Shown: positions 58,982 to 64,000 of the stretch, in pieces
Layout of the letters: the number at the start of each line of letters is the position of its first letter
How positions within the stretch are numbered: the stretch's first letter is position 1
Source: Solirubrobacterales bacterium
GTDB lineage: Bacteria; Actinomycetota; Thermoleophilia; Solirubrobacterales; 70-9
DNA length: 64,000 nucleotides
Reading direction: 5' to 3'
NCBI GenBank assembly: GCA_025450585.1
Contig: JANWHD010000018.1
Location: 1-64,000 of the forward strand
Translations under genes and position numbers: made by a program
Notes under the pieces: model-generated
Databases searched by the model: none
What the model was told of the DNA's origin: nothing
What the model saw: the letters and a program-made list of their open reading frames with translations, nothing else

Positions 58982-60444
58982 GCGGGCTCGCGCTCATCGG
59001 GCCGCTCGGGCTGCATCGCAGCCATCTCCTCGGGCGAGGGCATCGGCACCGGCTTCAGCACCGTCACCGCGATCACGGTGGCGATCGCGACCAAGACCGC
59101 GCCGACGACGTAGGCGAGGTGGTAGCCGGAGTTGAGCGCCGCGAGCTGCCCGGCACCGTCGGCGAGCTGGCTGTCGGTGCGCTCGGTCGCCAGCGTCGCC
59201 AGCACCGCCAGGCCGATCGCACCACCCACCTGCATGCTGGTGTTGACCAGGCCGGAGGCGAGGCCGGAATCCTCGGGCGTCGCACCGGACATCGCCAGCG
59301 TCATCAGCGCGGGGAAGGCGGTGCCGACGCCGAGCCCGACCAGCAGCATCGGGGCCAGGAGGTCGGCGAGGTACTCGCCCTCGACCGGCGTGCGGGCGAA
59401 AAGGAGAAGGCCGATGCCAACCATGATCACGCCGGGGATCAGGGTCGTCTTCGGGCCGAAGCGCATGATCAGTTTTTCGGAGAAGCCGAGCGAGAGCGTG
59501 CCCATCACGATCGTCGCCGGCAGGAAGGCGAGGCCGACCTGGAGCGCGTCGTAGCCGAGGATCCGCTGCAGGTAGAGCGCGCCGAGGAAGAACATGCCGA
59601 ACATGCCGGCGACCAGCAGCGCCTGGATCGTGTTGGCCCCGGCGACGTTGCGCGAGCGGAAGAGCCGCAGCGGCATCAACGGGTTCTCGATCCGCGCCTG
59701 GCGGGCGACGAAGGCGGCGCCGAGGACGAACGAGATCGCGCTCAGCACGAGTGTCTGAGTCGAGCCCCAGCCGTGCTCACTGATGCCGAGGATGGTGTAG
59801 ACGCCGAGCATCAGCGAGCTGGTGATCAGGGCGGCGCCGGGGATGTCGGCGCCGGCCTTGAACCCGATCCCGGGCCTGCCGTCGACCAGGCGCAGCGCTC
59901 CGTAGGCGGTGGCGATGCCGATCGGCAGGTTGATGATGAAGATCCAGTGCCAGTTGATCGCCTGGGTCAGGGCGCCGCCGAGGAGCAGGCCGATCGAGCC
60001 TCCCGCTGAGGCGACGAAGCCGTAAACGCCGATCGCTTTCGCCTGCTCGCGCGGCTGCGGGAACAGGGTCACGATCATGCCGAGGATCACGGCCGAGGCC
60101 ATCGCCCCGCCGACGCCGGCGAAGAAGCGCCCGCCGATCAGCATCGCCTGGTTCTCGGCGGCGGCGCAGAGCAGCGAGGCGGCAGTGAAGACGCCGAGGC
60201 CGATCAGGAACATCCGCCGCTGCCCGAGCAGGTCGCCGAGCCGCCCGGCCAGCAGCAGCAGGCCGCCGAAGGGGATCAGGTAGGCGTTGACGACCCAGGC
60301 CAGGCCGCTCTGGGAGAAGCCGAGACTGTCCTGGATCGTCGGCAGGGCGACGTTGACGATGGTCACGTCGAGGACGATCATCAGCATCCCCGCGCAGAGG
60401 ACGTATAGGGCGAGCCAGCGGGTTTTGTCGGACTGGGTACTCAT
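58966..60444 (-). CDS. MFS drug exporter, 14-TM (DHA2/EmrB-type)
   Basis: 492 residues with about 14 membrane segments. Motifs: MLMIVLDVTIVNVALPTIQ in TM1, WVVNAYLIPFGGLLLLAGRLGDLLGQRRMF (motif A), and GGSIGLLLGGALTQAINWHWIFIINLPIG in TM5-6 (motif C). ATG 60444 is 80 bases from the divergent HxlR gene, with a perfect inverted repeat between, so HxlR probably controls it. Substrate unknown. The frame to 60600 is rejected. Confidence 0.92.
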   Translation of the reverse strand: MSTQSDKTRWLALYVLCAGMLMIVLDVTIVNVALPTIQDSLGFSQSGLAWVVNAYLIPFGGLLLLAGRLGDLLGQRRMFLIGLGVFTAASLLCAAAENQAMLIGGRFFAGVGGAMASAVILGMIVTLFPQPREQAKAIGVYGFVASAGGSIGLLLGGALTQAINWHWIFIINLPIGIATAYGALRLVDGRPGIGFKAGADIPGAALITSSLMLGVYTILGISEHGWGSTQTLVLSAISFVLGAAFVARQARIENPLMPLRLFRSRNVAGANTIQALLVAGMFGMFFLGALYLQRILGYDALQVGLAFLPATIVMGTLSLGFSEKLIMRFGPKTTLIPGVIMVGIGLLLFARTPVEGEYLADLLAPMLLVGLGVGTAFPALMTLAMSGATPEDSGLASGLVNTSMQVGGAIGLAVLATLATERTDSQLADGAGQLAALNSGYHLAYVVGAVLVAIATVIAVTVLKPVPMPSPEEMAAMQPERPDEREPAYSEA

Positions 60445-60482
60445 CTCGGCCACACTAGCAAATAGTTCAGAAAAACAACTAC

Positions 60483-60507
60483 CCGGTTGCAATTTTGTAT
60501 CAACCGG
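60483..60507. promoter_or_regulatory. Probable HxlR operator between exporter and regulator
   Basis: CCGGTTG (60483-60489), 11-base AT-rich spacer, CAACCGG (60501-60507): perfect arms in the divergent promoter region, 18 bases before the HxlR start. Confidence 0.6.
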
Positions 60508-60524
60508 CATACACTTCTCGAGCG

Positions 60525-61241
60525 ATGGTGAGCAAGCGCACATACGGCGACGCGTGCCGGTTCGCCCACGCCCTCGACCTCGTCGGCGAGCGCTGGGCAT
60601 TGCTCGTGGTCCGCGAGCTACTGCTCGGACCGAAGCGCTTCACCGACCTCCGCGCCGGCCTGCCGCACGTCAGTCCCAACATCCTCGCAGAGCGCCTGCG
60701 CGGGCTCGAAGAGGGTGCGGTGGTGCGCAAACGCAAGCTCCCCCCGCCGTACGGCTCCTCGGTCTACGAGCTGACCGAGTGGGGCCGCGAACTGGAGCCG
60801 ATCGTGACCCAGCTCGGCGCCTGGGGAGCGCGCTCGCCGATCCCACCGGACTCACAGGAGATCAGTACCGACTCGATCGTCCTCGCCCTGCGCTCGCTCT
60901 TCGACCCCGAGATCGCCGGCGAGACCGAGGCGACCTACGAGCTCCGCATCGGCGAGGAGGGCTTCCGAGTCGGCGTCGCCAGAGGCGAGCTCGACCTCGC
61001 CCGCGGCCCAGCCGAGGACGCCCAGGCCACACTCTCCGTCCCCGACGCCGCCACCCTCGCCGCGATCCTCGCCGGCCAGCTCCCGTTCGACGAGGCCCTC
61101 GTCTCCGGCGTCCTCGAGACCGATGGCGCCAAGCAGCCGGTCAAGCGCTTTCTCCGCCTTTTCCCGATGCCCGAGCCGTGCGGGTGCGAGGGCTCAATGC
61201 CGCCAGCCGAAGCTGTGGCCGGCGTGGCCCCCAGCGCGTAG
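60525..61241 (+). CDS. HxlR-type regulator with SCP2-like C-terminal domain
   Basis: 238 residues. The N-terminal ACRFAHALDLVGERWALLVVRELLLGPKRFTDLRAGLPHVSPNILAERLRGLEEGAVV is the HxlR winged helix. Residues about 125-215 (SIVLALRSLFDPEIAGE... PDAATLAAILAGQLPFDEALVSG) resemble a sterol-carrier (SCP2) fold that may bind a hydrophobic ligand, fitting control of the neighbouring exporter. ATG 60525; GTG 60528 possible. Confidence 0.87.
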   Translation: MVSKRTYGDACRFAHALDLVGERWALLVVRELLLGPKRFTDLRAGLPHVSPNILAERLRGLEEGAVVRKRKLPPPYGSSVYELTEWGRELEPIVTQLGAWGARSPIPPDSQEISTDSIVLALRSLFDPEIAGETEATYELRIGEEGFRVGVARGELDLARGPAEDAQATLSVPDAATLAAILAGQLPFDEALVSGVLETDGAKQPVKRFLRLFPMPEPCGCEGSMPPAEAVAGVAPSA

Positions 61242-61246
61242 ACGGG

Positions 61247-61534
61247 TCAAGCGGCCTCGTCGAGCCGGTCGAGCACGCTCAGGACCGCTCGCGTGTTCGC
61301 CTGGATCTGCTTGGTCCCTTCTTCCAGTTGCTTCGCGCCCTTTTCCATCTCGACGATCACTGCCTTGTAGACCTTCTCGTTGCGCAGGAGGATCTCGCGA
61401 TTGAACTCCCGCATCTCCTCGTCCCGCCGGCGGAACTCCTCGCGGAACTCCTCATCCCGCTTCTCGAGGTAGAGGGTGAACTCCCTGTGCTGGGTGCGGA
61501 TCAGCTCGCGGAAGGTTTGGCGCCGGTCGAACAC
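61247..61534 (-). CDS. Coiled-coil protein, unknown function
   Basis: 95 residues if started at GTG 61534 (FDRRQTFRELIRTQHREF); GTG 61576 would add 14. Almost entirely helical and charged (EKRDEEFREEFRRRDEEMREFNREIL), a long coiled coil, ending in NTRAVLSVLDRLDEAA. I recall similar short proteins repeated in Solirubrobacterales genomes. Convergent with the HxlR gene, five bases apart. Confidence 0.7.
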   Translation of the reverse strand: MFDRRQTFRELIRTQHREFTLYLEKRDEEFREEFRRRDEEMREFNREILLRNEKVYKAVIVEMEKGAKQLEEGTKQIQANTRAVLSVLDRLDEAA

Positions 61535-61626
61535 GAAACGTATTGTCGCAGGCACTTCCGCACCCGTGGTGCGCAAATCGTCACGGAAGAGACAATCCTG
61601 ACGCGCCCGGAGCGCGCTCGGGGAGC

Positions 61627-62985
61627 TCAGTCCTTCTCGGCGGCGATCTCGGCCGCTTCCTCACTGCCGAGATAGGGCGTGAGGGTGAACTCGACCAGGT
61701 CGGGGAGGAGCTCTTCCAGTTCCTCCGTCTTGCCGGCGATGATGCGGCGGGAGATCAGCGAGACCATGCCGCCGACCAGGGCCTCCTCGGTGGTCGGCGA
61801 GAGGCGGGCGAGAACCTCGGGTGGGCGGCCCTCGCGGCCGCTCTGGAAGTAGGGGACGAAGCTTTTGATCGCAGCGTCGTAGCGCTCGACCACGACCGGC
61901 CCGGCGACCAGAGCCTCAACCATGCAGAGACGGGCGAGGTGCGGCTCGGTGGCGAGGAAGGCAAGCATCGCCGCGATCCCGGCGCGCACGGCGTGCGGCC
62001 AGTCCTCGGCCTCCTCGAAGCCCTCCGAGACCCGCTCGCGTAGCTCCTTCATCACCGTGTCGTAGGCGGCGACGAAGCACTCGTCCTTGCTGGAGAAGTG
62101 CTCGTAGAAGGTGCGGCGGGAAACGGCGGCGTGCCTCGTGATGTGGGCGATCGTTGTGCCGGAGTAGCCGTTTTCGGCAATCGCCTCGGCGAGGCCCGCG
62201 ACCAGCCGCTCGCGCTGGTTGTGGACGACGAACTCGCGCGGCAGGCCGTGCCGCCCCGGCGGCAGGCGCGAGAGCTCGGGTGGGTAGCCCTCGGCGCTCG
62301 GGGCGGCGGCGGGCTTGGGGGAGGAAGTGCGTTTGGCCACGTCCCGACGATATCGCGCCGCAGGGTCGAACCCCCTGCCCAGCTCTGCCATCGCGGCCTC
62401 CAGACCCAGATAGGGCATCACGGCAGCCGACATCAGTTGCGGCACCAGCGCGGGCAGCTCGTCGCCGCGGCCCTGCACGATCCTCGAGTAGACCTGGCCG
62501 TAGGCCGACCCCGCCAGCGCCTCCGCGGTCGTGTGGGGAACGGACTCGGGGTCCTCCATCTCGTTGCGGCCGGCGTCGATCAGGGAGGCGATCACCCGCA
62601 TCGTCATGTCGCGCCGGGCGCGGGCGGCGTCGCCGGCCGCCAGCACCTCGACCGAGAAGGTGGCGCGGGTGGGGTTGCCGCGCAGCGATTCGACCACCTC
62701 GCAGGCGACCGCGCGCAGCTTGTCGGGCCACCGCTCGTGGCTGTTGTAGGCCGCCAGCATCGCCTGCATGCAGGTCTCGTTCATCTCCTGCCAAGCGGTG
62801 AGGAAGCAGTCGTACTTGCTGCGGAAATGGCGGTCGAAGGCGGGTCGGTCGAGGCCGGCGCTCTCGAGGATCGTCTCGACCGTGGTCTCGGCGTAGCCGC
62901 GCTCGGCGGCGATCTCGACCAGGGCGGCGAGAATCCGCTCGCGCTCAGGGCCGGCGGTGCGCTCGCGTGTCTCTACGTCGAGCAC
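61627..62985 (-). CDS. Tandem TetR-family regulator (two TetR units in one chain)
   Basis: 452 residues. Unit 1 (about 15-210) starts RERILAALVEIAAERGYAETTVETILESAGLDRPAFDRHFRSKYDCF; unit 2 (about 255-452) starts RERLVAGLAEAIAENGYSGTTIAHITRHAAVSRRTFYEHFSSKDECF. A linker of about 45 residues joins them and there is no internal stop. Each unit alone is TetR size, so a single chain can bind an operator as an internal pseudo-dimer. Common in this group by my recollection; ligands and targets unknown. Confidence 0.87.
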   Translation of the reverse strand: MLDVETRERTAGPERERILAALVEIAAERGYAETTVETILESAGLDRPAFDRHFRSKYDCFLTAWQEMNETCMQAMLAAYNSHERWPDKLRAVACEVVESLRGNPTRATFSVEVLAAGDAARARRDMTMRVIASLIDAGRNEMEDPESVPHTTAEALAGSAYGQVYSRIVQGRGDELPALVPQLMSAAVMPYLGLEAAMAELGRGFDPAARYRRDVAKRTSSPKPAAAPSAEGYPPELSRLPPGRHGLPREFVVHNQRERLVAGLAEAIAENGYSGTTIAHITRHAAVSRRTFYEHFSSKDECFVAAYDTVMKELRERVSEGFEEAEDWPHAVRAGIAAMLAFLATEPHLARLCMVEALVAGPVVVERYDAAIKSFVPYFQSGREGRPPEVLARLSPTTEEALVGGMVSLISRRIIAGKTEELEELLPDLVEFTLTPYLGSEEAAEIAAEKD

Positions 62986-63063
62986 CAGCGCTCCGTTCGG
63001 TGAGTCCGGGGTCGATTTGGCGAACCGAGCACTAGGTCACGGGCCCTCAGTCCCCGCCCTGGC

Positions 63064-63738
63064 TCAGCCTGCTGTCGGCGGCGCTTCGGCTGAGGTCCGC
63101 TTGGCCGCCTCGGCGCCTAGGTAAGGAGTGAGCGAGAACTCCACCAGCTCCGGCAGCAGGTCCTCGATCTGCTCGGCCTGCCCCATGATGATGCGCTGGT
63201 AGAGAATCCAGAAGATTCCGCCGACGATCGTCTCCTCCAGCGTGTCCGGCAGCTCCTCGCCCTTCGGCGAGATCTTGCGGCCCATGCGGAACAGCGGCAC
63301 GACGGCCTGGATCGAGCGCTCGTAGCGCTCGACCGCGGCGGGCCCCGCGGAGAGCGCCTCGACGATGCAGGTGCGGGCGAGTGCCGACTCGCCGGCGACG
63401 TAGTGGAGGAAGGCTGCGAGGCCGGCATTCACCCGGGCCGGCCAGCTGTCGACCTTGCTGGCGGCGTCGACGACACGCCGCAGGGCCTCGGTGACCGCAT
63501 ACTCCGAGGCGGAGAGGAAGCAGTCCTCCTTTGAGGAGAAGTTCTCGTAGAAGGTGTTGCGGGCGATCCCCGCCCGGCTCACGATGTCGGCGACGGTGAC
63601 GGCTCGGTAGCCCTTCTCGACGGTCTCCTCGGCGAGGGCGGCGATGATCCGGGCGCGCTGGTGCTGGGTGATGAACTCCCGCGACAGCGGGTGCCTTCCG
63701 GGCGGCATTCTGGTCGCCTGAGGAGCGCGTTCAGCCAC
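63064..63738 (-). CDS. TetR-family regulator
   Basis: 224 residues from GTG 63738 (VAERAPQATRMPPGRHPLSREFI); ATG 63774 would add 12. HTH RARIIAALAEETVEKGYRAVTVADIVSRAGIARNTFYENFSSKEDCF. It resembles unit 2 of the preceding tandem protein, including the PPGRH leader and the LTPYLGAEAA end, so the two genes are probably related by duplication. Confidence 0.87.
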   Translation of the reverse strand: MAERAPQATRMPPGRHPLSREFITQHQRARIIAALAEETVEKGYRAVTVADIVSRAGIARNTFYENFSSKEDCFLSASEYAVTEALRRVVDAASKVDSWPARVNAGLAAFLHYVAGESALARTCIVEALSAGPAAVERYERSIQAVVPLFRMGRKISPKGEELPDTLEETIVGGIFWILYQRIIMGQAEQIEDLLPELVEFSLTPYLGAEAAKRTSAEAPPTAG

Positions 63739-63910
63739 GAAGGCCAGGGTACCCACAGCAGTTCCCCATTCCAAGCTGGACGTATCAGCCGAATACCGTT
63801 ACAGTACCGAGGCCCAGACAAGCGGTTCCCCTGATCGAGAAGAGGAAGGATCGGAATGGGAGAGCAGGGCCGCAACCAACGTCCTGGCAGGGGCTGAGGA
63901 GGCCGGCGCG

Positions 63911-64000
63911 ATGGGGCAGACATCTCCCCACGCTTCCACACTCAATCTGGTGATTTCACCCAAGCGCGAAAGGATCCTGGAGGGGATGCTCCACTCGGTC
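63911..64000 (+). CDS. N-terminal part of a TetR-like gene (runs off the window)
   Basis: Thirty codons from ATG 63911: MGQTSPHASTLNLVISPKR then ERILEGMLHSV, which looks like the start of a TetR HTH (RxRILEAMLxxV). A 13-residue ORF with a better ribosome binding site (63856-63897, after AGGAAGGA) sits just upstream. Too short to be sure. Confidence 0.45.
   Translation, partial: MGQTSPHASTLNLVISPKRERILEGMLHSV

Overview
The window is GC-rich (visibly around 65-70 percent), densely packed and uses GTG and TTG starts freely. Several proteins are of kinds I associate with Thermoleophilia/Solirubrobacterales (deep-branching Actinobacteriota): exported proteins ending in a Cys-Lys-rich basic tail, an N-terminal LTYANIVSTLALFLVLGG-type signal, an acidic protein beginning MGILDEAIREHLELK, tandem TetR proteins, and a thiO / thiS-thiG order. 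The assignment comes from recalled family resemblance; no search was run.

Region 1 (1-12.9 kb) is purine synthesis: the end of purS, then purQ, purL, a large lower-GC HD-Hsp90-like ATPase gene dropped between purL and purF, then purF. After an exported repeat protein and a nitronate monooxygenase come purN and purH and tRNA-Lys. Region 2 (12.9-16.4 kb) is thiamine synthesis: a TPP riboswitch drives thiO and a fused thiS-thiG on the minus strand, with thiE on the plus strand. Region 3 (16.4-26.4 kb) is 2-oxoacid dehydrogenase and lipoate metabolism: lpdA, a VapBC-like pair, a DsbA-fold protein, E1 alpha, E1 beta, E2, a membrane protein, lipB and lipA. Region 4 (26.4-29.3 kb) looks like a small RiPP cluster: a PqqD-like protein, an HPr-kinase-like protein, a 32-residue candidate precursor and a radical SAM protein with a C-terminal PqqD-like domain.

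Region 5 (29.3-34.1 kb) is accessory DNA at two tRNA-Ala genes. Two paralogous PD-(D/E)XK proteins flank tRNA-Ala(TGC), and one reads through the antisense of the tRNA. A kinase plus membrane-protein cassette sits between intact tRNA-Ala(CGC) and a decayed copy of that tRNA's 3' half. Region 6 (34.1-46.7 kb) is ordinary housekeeping and stress genes: topoisomerase IB, MarR/VOC, a metallo-hydrolase, a DGPF protein, an EEP phosphatase, an M15 peptidase, an SDR, CsbD, hydrolases and a HigBA-like pair.

Region 7 (46.8-49.3 kb) is the most unusual. Four separate genes each encode a related peptide of exactly 19 residues, each with its own purine-rich ribosome binding site and followed by a GC-rich hairpin. 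They surround an operon of two winged-helix regulators plus a small helical protein, and an XRE regulator with a clear operator. I know of no described system with this layout. Region 8 (49.3-64 kb) holds a cupredoxin lipoprotein, an ArsR-SRPBCC fusion on a probable leaderless promoter, a BacA-like protein, an NYN-domain protein, a DrrAB-type ABC exporter, a queuosine salvage protein, a DGPF/ECF42 pair, an MFS exporter with an HxlR regulator, and TetR regulators.

Two families of palindromic repeats run through the window. Family A is 36-56 bp and intergenic (five copies). Family B is 87-96 bp with CCGCGGG/CCCGCGG ends, and all three copies are inserted in frame inside protein-coding genes: twice as perfect copies in the E2 linkers and once in the neighbouring membrane protein.
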